Part shown: positions 19,215 through 26,669 of the stretch, piece by piece
Numbering within the stretch: position 1 is the stretch's first letter
Layout of the letters: each line of letters opens with the position of its first letter
Origin: Hungatella sp.
Lineage (GTDB): Bacteria > Bacillota > Clostridia > Lachnospirales > Lachnospiraceae
Assembly: GCA_009712635.1 (NCBI GenBank)
Contig: WASS01000003.1
Location: forward strand, 318 to 50,090
Length of the DNA: 49,773 nucleotides
Direction of reading: 5' to 3'
The notes under the pieces: generated by a model
Databases searched by the model: none
What the model saw: the letters and a program-made list of their open reading frames with translations, nothing else
Told to the model about the DNA's origin: nothing
Program-made: the position numbers and the translations under genes

Positions 19215-20402
19215 GTGAGTTTACTTAGCGAAAAAATGTCCCTGTTCGATGCACCTCAAAAGGTACAGGCTGCAGGGGTTTACCCGTATTTTCGTCCAAT
19301 TGAATCCGACCAGGACACTGTCGTTTCTATCAACGGCAAACCCGTATTAATGTTCGGATCAAACAGTTACCTTGGACTTACCAACCACCCACGCATTAAA
19401 GAAGGCGCAATCAAAGCGGTGGAAAAATATGGAACCGGATGCGCCGGTTCTCGTTTTTTGAACGGCACGCTCGATATTCACATTGAATTGGAAGAACGTT
19501 TAGCCAAGTTAGTACATAAAGACGGTGCACTTGTTTATGCTACCGGATTTACTGTTAACTCAGGAGTAATTCCTTGCCTCGGCGGAAAAGACGATTATCT
19601 TTTATACGATGAACTGGATCACGCTTCCATCATCGAAGGACGCCGTCTTTCGTTTGCAAATCAGATCAAGTACAAACACAACGACATGGAGTCGCTGGAA
19701 AAACAACTCAAACGTTGTGCTCCAGACAAAATCAAGTTGATCGTTACCGATGCCGTATTCAGCATGGAAGGCGACGAAGCCAAACTGGTTGAAATGGTTG
19801 CTCTTGCCAAGAAGTACAATGCGTCTCTCTACGTGGACGAAGCGCACTCTCTGGGCTTCTATGGAGAAACCGGTGCCGGTCTTTGCGAAGATTTGGGTAT
19901 TTCAAAAGATGTGGATGTCATTATGGGAACCTTTAGCAAATCGCTGGCTACCATCGGTGGTTTCGTTGCTGCCGACAACAACATCATCAACTTCCTGAAA
20001 CACAACTCCCGCACACTTATTTTCAGTGCAAGTATCACTCCGGCATCTACCGGTTGCGTACTGGCAGCTCTTGACGTGATGCGTGACGAACCATGGCGTA
20101 AAGAACAGTTGTGGGCCAACACCAAACGTGCCCTCGAAGGCTTCAAAAAAGCAGGCTTCGATACAGGTCACACCACAACTCCTATCATTCCTCTATTTGT
20201 TCGCGACAATGACAAAACATTCCTGTTGACCAAAATGTTGATGGACGACGGTGTATTTGTCAATCCGGTGGTTTCTCCGGCTGTACCTTCAGAAGACACG
20301 TTAATTCGTTTCTCACTGATGGCTACACACACCTTCGAACAGATTGACGAAGCTGTAGAAAAAATCAGCAACAATGCCCGCAAATTAGGCATTATCGAAT
20401 AA
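19215..20402 (+). CDS. spt: Serine palmitoyltransferase-like alpha-oxoamine synthase
   Basis: A 395-residue PLP enzyme of the alpha-oxoamine synthase family. In Bacteroidales this form condenses serine with a fatty acyl-CoA, the first step of sphingolipid synthesis. The PLP lysine is Lys242 in GTFSKSLATIGG; DEAH (208-211) and DELDHASI (His136) are also present. The segment YGTGCAGSRFLNGTLDIH is nearly identical to the Bacteroides enzyme as I recall it. The GTG start is chosen because MSLLSEKMSLFDAPQ aligns with the Bacteroides N-terminus; ATG 19236 is the fallback. 8-amino-7-oxononanoate synthase or KBL are paralogous alternatives. Confidence 0.85.
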   Translation: MSLLSEKMSLFDAPQKVQAAGVYPYFRPIESDQDTVVSINGKPVLMFGSNSYLGLTNHPRIKEGAIKAVEKYGTGCAGSRFLNGTLDIHIELEERLAKLVHKDGALVYATGFTVNSGVIPCLGGKDDYLLYDELDHASIIEGRRLSFANQIKYKHNDMESLEKQLKRCAPDKIKLIVTDAVFSMEGDEAKLVEMVALAKKYNASLYVDEAHSLGFYGETGAGLCEDLGISKDVDVIMGTFSKSLATIGGFVAADNNIINFLKHNSRTLIFSASITPASTGCVLAALDVMRDEPWRKEQLWANTKRALEGFKKAGFDTGHTTTPIIPLFVRDNDKTFLLTKMLMDDGVFVNPVVSPAVPSEDTLIRFSLMATHTFEQIDEAVEKISNNARKLGIIE

Positions 20403-20445
20403 AAGAAAAAGCCGGTGCAAGGGCAACAGTTTCAAAAAAACTATT

Positions 20446-20453
20446 ATCTTTGC
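20446..20453 (+). promoter_or_regulatory. Putative promoter of the tRNA-Gly gene
   Basis: TATCTTTG (exact TAnnTTTG) ends 13 bases before the first base of the tRNA, so transcription would start close to the mature 5' end. Confidence 0.55.
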
Positions 20454-20465
20454 ACCGCTTTTAAC

Positions 20466-20538
20466 GCGGAAGTAGCTCAGTTGGTAGAGCATCAGCTTCC
20501 CAAGCTGAGGGTCGCGGGTTCGAGTCCCGTTTTCCGCT
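20466..20538 (+). tRNA. tRNA-Gly (anticodon CCC)
   Basis: A 73-nt cloverleaf. The acceptor arm is gcggaag/tttccgc (closing G-T pair), D stem gctc/gagc, anticodon stem tcagc/gctga with loop ttcccaa giving CCC, and T stem gcggg/cccgt with loop ttcgagt. CCA is not encoded. The discriminator is T. Confidence 0.96.
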
Positions 20539-20546
20539 CTTATAAC

Positions 20547-20587
20547 AAAAAGCCACTTGCAATTATTTTTGCAGGTGGTTTTTTTAT
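20547..20587 (+). terminator. Terminator after tRNA-Gly
   Basis: Stem ccacttgca (20553-20561) with tgcaggtgg (20570-20578, one G-T wobble), followed directly by a run of T. Confidence 0.85.
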
Positions 20588-20636
20588 TTCCGCTTCATCA
20601 TGTAACTTTGTTCTGATAAAACTTTACCGTATCATT

Positions 20637-21026
20637 ATGAAAACAACTTCTCTTTTTCTGGCTATTTTGTTCACTATCCTATTGTCTTCCTGCTCATCAA
20701 ACAGTGACCGTCTGATTGCGGCTTTTACCTCTGAAATCGGGACTTCATCCCAACTCAAAGCACAAGGAAACAGTAAAATTTCGTATACATGGCCGGCTGT
20801 GAGCATTGTAAAAAAAGGTGTACTAAAAAGCATTGCCGACAAAGAGTTGAAAATGTCACCGACAGCTACGCAGGACATGGGAATTGCGGTAGACGACAAT
20901 GGCAATCCTGTAATCGGTAAAATACAGCAATCCTGGACATATGAAACTCCGGACAACAAAACAGAGCTTATCTACCAAATGTCGGGGTCAACCATTGATG
21001 TCATTTTAACTGTGACTAAGAAATAA
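20637..21026 (+). CDS. Small lipoprotein of unknown function
   Basis: A 129-residue protein with a lipoprotein signal (MKTTSLFLAILFTILLSSC, Cys19). The mature part is a Ser/Thr-rich beta-type domain (LKAQGNSKISYTWPAV, GKIQQSWTYETPDNKTELIYQ). I do not recognise a family. The frame stays open upstream through the tRNA, so only the start at ATG 20637 makes sense. It is followed by a very strong hairpin. Confidence 0.7.
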   Translation: MKTTSLFLAILFTILLSSCSSNSDRLIAAFTSEIGTSSQLKAQGNSKISYTWPAVSIVKKGVLKSIADKELKMSPTATQDMGIAVDDNGNPVIGKIQQSWTYETPDNKTELIYQMSGSTIDVILTVTKK

Positions 21027-21036
21027 TTATTCTGAT

Positions 21037-21080
21037 AAACGACGACGCCGGCAATAAATTTATTGCCGGCGTCGTCGTTT
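21037..21080. terminator. Bidirectional terminator: perfect 44-nt palindrome
   Basis: Two 22-nt arms are exact reverse complements with no spacer base, GC-rich in the middle (gacgacgccggc) with A/T flanks. It lies between the convergent lipoprotein genes ending at 21026 and 21083. Confidence 0.85.
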
Positions 21081-21082
21081 AT

Positions 21083-21532
21083 TTATGAACTAAACTGAAT
21101 CAATTTTTGCGTCCTTGGTATCTTCACGATAAGGTAAGGTTGCGTTATTACCATTGAAACGATACTACCCAACGGCATTTTATAGACCGCCTCCACATAC
21201 ACTTTCATATTATCTTCAAATACATTCAGGTCAATCGAATAACCTCCGCTTCCCTCTACATCTCCAAAGATTGCGAGTACCGTATATTGTGTAAAATCAA
21301 TCTTCTTCTCCAGAAAGCCAGCCGACACGTTATTGACAGAATTCATTTTGGTAACAAGCCTGTTCCAGCCGAGACTATCAGAAACAACTATTATTTGCTT
21401 ACTGATTTGTTCCCTGCCGTTACCCATCAGATTTCCTTTTGCGATGATAGTAGGAGTCACAGAATTGTATCCATTTTCCTGCACACATCCTACCAGCAAG
21501 ACAACCAATAATATCAGGAGACATTTGTTCAT
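21083..21532 (-). CDS. PrcB-like lipoprotein
   Basis: A 149-residue lipoprotein (MNKCLLILLVVLLVGC, Cys16). The domain at about 50-145 has IDFTQYTVLAIFGDVEGSGGYSI and SMVITQPYLIVKIP, the pattern of the PrcB C-terminal family, named after a subunit of the Treponema PrtP protease complex. In Bacteroidetes these are small stand-alone envelope lipoproteins of unknown role. No protease gene is adjacent. It is convergent with the preceding lipoprotein gene. Confidence 0.75.
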   Translation of the reverse strand: MNKCLLILLVVLLVGCVQENGYNSVTPTIIAKGNLMGNGREQISKQIIVVSDSLGWNRLVTKMNSVNNVSAGFLEKKIDFTQYTVLAIFGDVEGSGGYSIDLNVFEDNMKVYVEAVYKMPLGSIVSMVITQPYLIVKIPRTQKLIQFSS

Positions 21533-21618
21533 AACCTAACAGACACAAAAATTTATAGCTACAAATGTAGCATACAAATCGGAAAAACAATTCGGTCAAC
21601 CTTATAAACTAAAGTGGT

Positions 21619-21626
21619 TATATTTG
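21619..21626 (+). promoter_or_regulatory. Putative -7 box for the CE2-like esterase
   Basis: TATATTTG, an exact TAnnTTTG match, 58 bases before the ATG at 21684. Confidence 0.45.
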
Positions 21627-21683
21627 CAGCTACAAATAAAGTCGGCAACACAGGAATCGACATATACAAAACACGGATTTCTC

Positions 21684-22748
21684 ATGAAAAATATTTTGCT
21701 ATCAACATTACTCCTAATCAATACCCTTACGTTATTTGCCAATAACAATGACACGTATTATAAAGCATCAGACAAGCGTTTTTCCTATATGGGGCGGGGA
21801 GATTTCAGCAATCCGGATCATCCACGATTTTGGACTGCGGCGGCGCAAGTTACTTTTTCGTTCAAAGGAACCGGATGCACTATTGACCTTACCGACGAGC
21901 ATTTATACAATAAAAATCTGAATTACATTGTCCTTGTTGTCGACGGGAAATATTCGCGATTCAAACTGCCGGCTGCAGAAAATAAACTTTCGGTTGGCGA
22001 CAACCTGAAAGATACCATCCACACTGTGGTACTTTGCAAGTGTACTGAAACCAACATCGGTTACATACAGTTCAATGGAGTAACCTGCCGTGAATTACTT
22101 AAACAACCTGCCCCTTCCAAACGCAAGATCGAATGTTTCGGCAACTCCATTACCTGCGGAACTGGAAGCGATCAGAGTCTGGTGGCCTGCGGCAAAGGCG
22201 AATGGCAGGATCAGCACAATGCGTATCTCAGCTACGGGGCACTGACGGCACGCGCGTTGAATACGCAATATCACCTTACCTCTGTTTCCGGCATCGGACT
22301 AATTCACAGTTGTTGCGACATGGATATAGTGATGCCGCAGGTGTACGATAAAATCAGTCTGCGTGAAAACAAACTCCCATGGAATTTTGCTCTTTACCAA
22401 CCGGATGTGGTTACCATTTGTCTGGGACAAAACGACGGCATTCAAAACAAAGAAAAGTTTTGCAGCGCTTACGTTGACTTTATCAAAACATTGAGGAAAG
22501 TATACCCTCGCGCCCGGTTCGTTCTTCTTACAAGTCCGATGGCCGACGAGAAACTGCTGCCGGTGTTAAAGGATTACCTGACTACTGTAGTGAACTCTTT
22601 ATACAAAAGCGGAGAGAAAAAGGTTTCGGAATTTTTCTTCAGCCGGAGCTACAACAGCGGTTGCGATGCACACCCAAACCTGAAAGAACATGAGTTGATC
22701 GCCAAAGAACTCACTGACTATCTGCGACAATTGATGCACTGGCAATAA
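21684..22748 (+). CDS. Secreted SGNH-fold carbohydrate esterase, CE2-like
   Basis: A 354-residue secreted protein. The signal peptide is residues 1-19 (MKNILLSTLLLINTLTLFA). An N-terminal jelly-roll (about 25-140, RFWTAAAQVTFSFKGT) precedes an SGNH hydrolase with CFGNSITCGTGSD (Ser155), GQND and DAHPN near the C-terminus. This two-domain order is that of CE2 acetyl esterases, which remove acetyl groups from plant glycans. The start at ATG 21684 is chosen over an upstream TTG (21624) because it gives a clean signal peptide. The glycan target is unknown. Confidence 0.85.
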   Translation: MKNILLSTLLLINTLTLFANNNDTYYKASDKRFSYMGRGDFSNPDHPRFWTAAAQVTFSFKGTGCTIDLTDEHLYNKNLNYIVLVVDGKYSRFKLPAAENKLSVGDNLKDTIHTVVLCKCTETNIGYIQFNGVTCRELLKQPAPSKRKIECFGNSITCGTGSDQSLVACGKGEWQDQHNAYLSYGALTARALNTQYHLTSVSGIGLIHSCCDMDIVMPQVYDKISLRENKLPWNFALYQPDVVTICLGQNDGIQNKEKFCSAYVDFIKTLRKVYPRARFVLLTSPMADEKLLPVLKDYLTTVVNSLYKSGEKKVSEFFFSRSYNSGCDAHPNLKEHELIAKELTDYLRQLMHWQ

Positions 22749-22758
22749 TAAATGAACG

Positions 22759-23541
22759 ATGACCAATCAAATAGACGACATAAAGCCGCTCCTGGATCAA
22801 AAAGCTGCGCAATACAATTGCCTGGATTTTATTGATACTGATCCCATCCAGATTCCGCACCGGTTTAGTTTGAAAGAAGACATAGAAATTGCAGGCTTGC
22901 TCACGGCCACCATCGCCTGGGGCCAACGCAAAAGCATCATCAATAATGCCAACCGGCTGATGGAGTTAATGGACAATGCACCGTACGATTTTGTGTGTAA
23001 TGCTCCGAAAAGCGATTTGGTTGGTCTGGAACATTTTGTGCACCGAACCTTCAACGGGCACGACTGCTGCTTTTTTATAGAGTCATTGCGAAACATCTAC
23101 CAAAATTACAACGGTCTGGAGGCTGTTTTTACAAAAGGATTTCAAGCTGAAGGCACCATTTTCGGAACCTTGAAACACTTCCGTGAGGTATTTCTTGTTC
23201 CCTCGCATGAACAAAGAGTTACGAAACACCTTTCGGACGTAACGGCTAATTCGAGCGCGAAGCGATTGAATATGTTCCTGCGCTGGATGGTAAGAAAAGA
23301 CGAAGCCGGGGTAGATTTCGGACTATGGAAGAACATTCCGATGTCGGCACTGATGCTACCACTCGATGTACACACCGGCGACGTGGCACGAGCTTACGGT
23401 CTGCTCTCCCGAAAGCAAAACGACTGGAAAGCGGTGGAAGAAATCACGGACATTCTGCGTCACTTCGACCCTCACGACCCCATCCGTTATGATTTTGCAT
23501 TGTTCGGAATAGGAGCGTTTGACAACAAAGAAATCGGCTAA
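22759..23541 (+). CDS. TIGR02757 (DUF2400) family protein
   Basis: A 260-residue cytosolic protein matching the TIGR02757 family, which is widespread in Bacteroidetes and spirochaetes and has no known function. Family-like segments include ATIAWGQRKSIINNANRLM, FVHRTFNGHDCCFFIESL, LFGIGAF at the C-terminus and the conserved MLPLDVHTGDVARAYGLL. Length is standard. The family is, as I recall, related to helix-hairpin-helix DNA glycosylase-like folds, but I would not assign an activity. Confidence 0.82.
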   Translation: MTNQIDDIKPLLDQKAAQYNCLDFIDTDPIQIPHRFSLKEDIEIAGLLTATIAWGQRKSIINNANRLMELMDNAPYDFVCNAPKSDLVGLEHFVHRTFNGHDCCFFIESLRNIYQNYNGLEAVFTKGFQAEGTIFGTLKHFREVFLVPSHEQRVTKHLSDVTANSSAKRLNMFLRWMVRKDEAGVDFGLWKNIPMSALMLPLDVHTGDVARAYGLLSRKQNDWKAVEEITDILRHFDPHDPIRYDFALFGIGAFDNKEIG

Positions 23542-23550
23542 GCAAGAGAA

Positions 23551-23913
23551 CTATCTGGGAGGATTGTATTTCACACTAATCTCTCTTCCCCACCCGTTCA
23601 GCGTTTCAAGAACAGGCAAAACGGAATCTCCCATTTCGGAAAGCTTGTATTCAACTTTGGGAGGAACGGTCGGGTAAACAATGCGTTCCACCAGCCCGGA
23701 AGTTTCCAGTTCCCGAACAGTTTGGGTAAACATCTTGTTGGTAATTCCCCTTAAACTCCGTTGCAATTCGCCCGAACGCATCACACCATCCTTGAGATGA
23801 AACAACACAATCGGCTTCCATTTGCCGCCAATCATGTCCATTACCAACTCCAAAGAACAGAAATATTCCTTTCCCTTGAAAATATATTTATTTATACGTC
23901 CCTCATTTCCCAT
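23551..23913 (-). CDS. HxlR-family winged-helix regulator
   Basis: A 120-residue HxlR/MarR-like regulator: LVMDMIGGKWKPIVLFHL, SGELQRSLRGITNKMFTQTVRELE and VEYKLSEMG cover the winged helix. HxlR proteins often sense electrophiles or redox state and control a divergent oxidoreductase. That fits here: a flavoprotein oxidoreductase gene starts on the other strand 121 bases away. Confidence 0.9.
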   Translation of the reverse strand: MGNEGRINKYIFKGKEYFCSLELVMDMIGGKWKPIVLFHLKDGVMRSGELQRSLRGITNKMFTQTVRELETSGLVERIVYPTVPPKVEYKLSEMGDSVLPVLETLNGWGREISVKYNPPR

Positions 23914-23924
23914 AATTTACTCCT

Positions 23925-23960
23925 TTTGGTAACTATACCACTTTTCAGTAAGTACTTGCA
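23925..23960. promoter_or_regulatory. Possible HxlR operator
   Basis: Between the divergent genes, gtaagtacttgc (23948-23959) is a palindrome with one mismatch, and ggtaactatacc lies about 20 bases away. GTAA half-sites in such spacing are plausible for an HxlR dimer, but this is pattern-reading only. Confidence 0.3.
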
Positions 23961-23991
23961 CATTCAGTATTAATCGCCGAAATTTGCAGCA

Positions 23992-23999
23992 CAAAAGTA
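23992..23999 (-). promoter_or_regulatory. Putative -7 box for the hxlR gene
   Basis: The plus strand reads caaaagta (TACTTTTG on the minus strand), an exact TAnnTTTG match 79 bases from the ATG. Confidence 0.4.
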
Positions 24000-24034
24000 C
24001 AAAAAAGAATATAATCCACTAAACAGATCAAAAA

Positions 24035-24670
24035 ATGCGAGTTGTAGCTATTAACGGAAGTCCTCACAAAGAAGGCAACACCTATCATGCGCTTAACATG
24101 GTCGGCAAGCAACTGGAACAAAACGGTATTGAACTGGAGATTGTGCACATCGGCAACAAACCCATCAGAGGATGCTCGGCCTGCGGCATGTGTTTCAAAA
24201 ACAAGGACGAAAAATGCGCCATGAAAGATGATGGCGTTAACGATGCCATTCAGAAGATGAAAAATGCGGACGGCATCATACTGGCGTCACCTGTTTATTA
24301 CGCCGGAATTGCAGGAACAATGAAATGTTTTCTTGACCGGGCTTTTTATGTTTCGGGTAGCAACGGAGGCCTTTTCCGAAACAAAGTAGGCGCTTCGGTA
24401 GTTGCCGTACGACGCACCGGAGGATCATTCACTTTCGACAATCTCAACCATTACCTGCTCTATTCGGAAATGATGATCGCCTCGTCCAATTACTGGAACA
24501 TCATCCACGGGCGTACTCCCGGGGAAGTTCATGAAGATGCGGAAGGCGTTCAGATTATGGAAGTCCTGGGAAACAATATTGCATGGCAAATTAAAATGAA
24601 AGAAGCTACCAAAGAGTCGATTCAGGCTCCCACTCCTGCTAAAAAAGTAATGACCAGCTTTATACGATAG
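24035..24670 (+). CDS. NAD(P)H-dependent flavin oxidoreductase (flavodoxin-like fold)
   Basis: A 211-residue flavodoxin-fold protein. The FMN phosphate loop is INGSPHKEGNTYHAL (6-20). A Cys-rich segment follows (CSACGMCFKNKDEKCAMKDDG, about 49-69), and SPVYYAGIAGTMKCFLDR is the second flavin contact. The Cys pattern is shared with iron-sulfur flavoproteins and related multimeric reductases. It is divergent from the HxlR regulator, suggesting induction by quinones or other electrophiles (inference). Confidence 0.88.
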   Translation: MRVVAINGSPHKEGNTYHALNMVGKQLEQNGIELEIVHIGNKPIRGCSACGMCFKNKDEKCAMKDDGVNDAIQKMKNADGIILASPVYYAGIAGTMKCFLDRAFYVSGSNGGLFRNKVGASVVAVRRTGGSFTFDNLNHYLLYSEMMIASSNYWNIIHGRTPGEVHEDAEGVQIMEVLGNNIAWQIKMKEATKESIQAPTPAKKVMTSFIR

Positions 24671-24690
24671 TCAGCCACCTGACTCAAGAC

Positions 24691-24724
24691 AATCCATCTT
24701 TATCCGCAATGATAGAGATGGATT
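24691..24724 (+). terminator. Terminator after the flavoprotein gene
   Basis: A 14-bp stem with one G-T wobble (24691-24704 with 24711-24724, 6-nt loop) followed by tgtttt. The rest of the gap up to 24970 shows nothing else. Confidence 0.75.
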
Positions 24725-24970
24725 TGTTTTAAAAACCAAACTTCTCCTTTTATTACCCATTTACATATCTTTTCGGGCTTCTTAGCAAGCCATATAAAAT
24801 TCTAAAGAACATTAAGATTCATGGCTGTAATTTGCAAACCACGCCTTCACAAATTACTTTTGTATCACTAATCAAAACACACAGCCTCTGACACACCTCT
24901 ACTTTTCTTTATAATTATCTAAGCAACAAATATTTTGCTGCATTATCACAACAACTAAATTTCTTATAGT

Positions 24971-25414
24971 ATGGTAAAGAAAAGCTTATTTATCAGTCTG
25001 GCATTCCTGTTCCTCTCTCTGGCTTCGTCATATGGTCAACAATGGCAGCATAGCTGGAACGAAGCGACTTCTCAATCTCAAAAAGAACACAAACACATCC
25101 TTCTCAATTTTTCAGGATCTGATTGGTGCCTGCCTTGTATGCGCATGCATAAGAATATCTTCGGATCAAATGAATTCACGGCTTTTGCTTCTCAAAATCT
25201 GGTCATGTATAATGCTGATTTTCCCCGCAACAAGAAAAACCAGCTCAACAAAGACGTCGAGAAGCAAAACAACGCTTTGGCCGACCAATACAACAAAGAA
25301 GGTCACTTTCCTTTTACCGTTCTGTTAGATTCAAACGGAAAAGTTCTCAAACAATGGAACGGACTTTATACGGGAAGTGTGGAAAACTTCATTGCTGAAA
25401 TTAAATCTCTGTAA
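24971..25414 (+). CDS. Periplasmic thioredoxin-like protein
   Basis: A 147-residue protein with a signal peptide (1-22, ending SYGQ) and a thioredoxin_7-type fold. The active site is Cys53-Leu-Pro-Cys56 (GSDWCLPCMRM), and the cis-Pro region is HFPFTVLLDSNGKVL. A periplasmic thiol-disulfide role is likely. It opens a four-gene cluster with ApbE, a DUF4266 lipoprotein and a DUF3570 barrel, where it may keep the Cys-rich DUF4266 tail reduced (inference). Confidence 0.88.
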   Translation: MVKKSLFISLAFLFLSLASSYGQQWQHSWNEATSQSQKEHKHILLNFSGSDWCLPCMRMHKNIFGSNEFTAFASQNLVMYNADFPRNKKNQLNKDVEKQNNALADQYNKEGHFPFTVLLDSNGKVLKQWNGLYTGSVENFIAEIKSL

Positions 25415-25468
25415 ATACTTCGGCATCGAAACGCCGAAAATGCGGCATATTGCCAATGCTATATCTCT

Positions 25469-26404
25469 ATGGCCAGAAAAACTGTACACAAACGCGGCAT
25501 GAAACTGATGGGCAACCACTTCGAAATATCGGTGGTAGCTGCGGATGCTTATTGGGCAAGGCAGCGTATCGATGCCGGAGTAAAAGAAATCAAACGCATC
25601 GAAGCGCTGCTCACCACCTTTAATGACGAAAGTGAAACCAACCAAATCAACGCGTTTGCCGGCATCCGCCCCGTTGTGGTCAGTCAGGAAATAATACAGT
25701 TAATCGAGCGATCGAAACGAATATCAGAGGTAACCCAGGGAGCTTTCGACATCACTTACGGTTCGGTAGATAAAAGTCTTTGGAACTTCGATACGCACAT
25801 GACCGCGCTTCCGGATAAAAAGACAGCCAAAAAGAGTGTGCGCCTCATCAATTACAAAAACATTGAGATAGACGCTGCCAATTCAACGGTGTTCCTCAAA
25901 GAAAAAGGGATGCGTATTGGCTTCGGAGGTATAGGAAAGGGCTATGCTGCCGAGATGGCAAAAAACGTAATGAAACGCCAGGGAGTAGATAGCGGCGTGG
26001 TTAATGCTTCGGGCGACCTTACCGCTTGGGGATACCAACCGGACGGCATGCCCTGGACTATCGGCATTGCCAATCCGAATCTTGCCCAAGAGATTTTTTC
26101 GTACATGAACATCACCGATATGGCAGTGGCAACTTCGGGTAATTATGAAAAATTTGTGATGATTGACGGGAAACGCTATTCACACACCATCGACCCAAAA
26201 ACTGGACTGCCTATTAACGGCATCAAAAGCGTTACGATCATCTCGTCAAATGCCGAAATTGCCGATGCCATGGCTACCCCGGTAACCATTATGGGGGTCA
26301 AGGCCGGGCTTCACATGATTAATCAAATCAAAAATATAGAAGCCATCATCATTACCGACGATGATAAACTCTACACATCAAAAAACATCAACCTGATCAT
26401 GTAA
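25469..26404 (+). CDS. apbE: FAD:protein FMN transferase (ApbE family)
   Basis: A 311-residue flavin transferase that attaches FMN from FAD to Ser/Thr of target proteins. Motifs are MGNHFEISV, GGIGKGYAAEMAK, NASGDLTAWG, HTIDPKTGLP and the metal-binding end IADAMATPVTIMG. Unlike most periplasmic ApbE proteins it shows no N-terminal signal peptide with the ATG used, and no in-frame upstream ATG restores one. The substrate is unknown. It lies between the thioredoxin and DUF4266 genes with 54-nt and 23-nt gaps, so it is probably part of their operon. Confidence 0.92.
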   Translation: MARKTVHKRGMKLMGNHFEISVVAADAYWARQRIDAGVKEIKRIEALLTTFNDESETNQINAFAGIRPVVVSQEIIQLIERSKRISEVTQGAFDITYGSVDKSLWNFDTHMTALPDKKTAKKSVRLINYKNIEIDAANSTVFLKEKGMRIGFGGIGKGYAAEMAKNVMKRQGVDSGVVNASGDLTAWGYQPDGMPWTIGIANPNLAQEIFSYMNITDMAVATSGNYEKFVMIDGKRYSHTIDPKTGLPINGIKSVTIISSNAEIADAMATPVTIMGVKAGLHMINQIKNIEAIIITDDDKLYTSKNINLIM

Positions 26405-26427
26405 CACCTAACAACATATTAATCAAA

Positions 26428-26646
26428 ATGAAGCATCCAAAAACAATTATATTTTTTGCACTGTTAGTGCTATCTCTAAGCTCCTGTGTCTCGGTAAAAG
26501 AATATCAGAAGTCGAGACTAAACGACTCGGAAATGATTCTTAGCAACCGAAAAGTAGAGAAGGAAGAACTAAACTTCCAGGTAATCAAAGAAGGAGCTGC
26601 CGGAGCCAATTCCGGGAAATCGGGTGGCGGATGCGGCTGCAATTAA
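26428..26646 (+). CDS. DUF4266 small lipoprotein with Cys-rich C-terminal tail
   Basis: A 72-residue lipoprotein: signal 1-19, lipobox Cys20 (LSLSSC), conserved VKEYQKSRLNDSEM, a helical middle, and the glycine/cysteine tail GKSGGGCGCN at the very C-terminus. This matches DUF4266. The family typically occurs with ApbE, a thioredoxin and DUF3570, as here. The tail could bind metal, be modified or form a disulfide; none of this is shown by the sequence. The next gene starts 23 bases later. Confidence 0.88.
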   Translation: MKHPKTIIFFALLVLSLSSCVSVKEYQKSRLNDSEMILSNRKVEKEELNFQVIKEGAAGANSGKSGGGCGCN

Positions 26647-26669
26647 TAATTGATAATAAACGACTAGCA

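Noticed and set aside
20415..20636. N-terminal extension of the lipoprotein gene at 20637
   Set aside because: It would run through the tRNA-Gly gene and its terminator; the lipoprotein signal starts at 20637.
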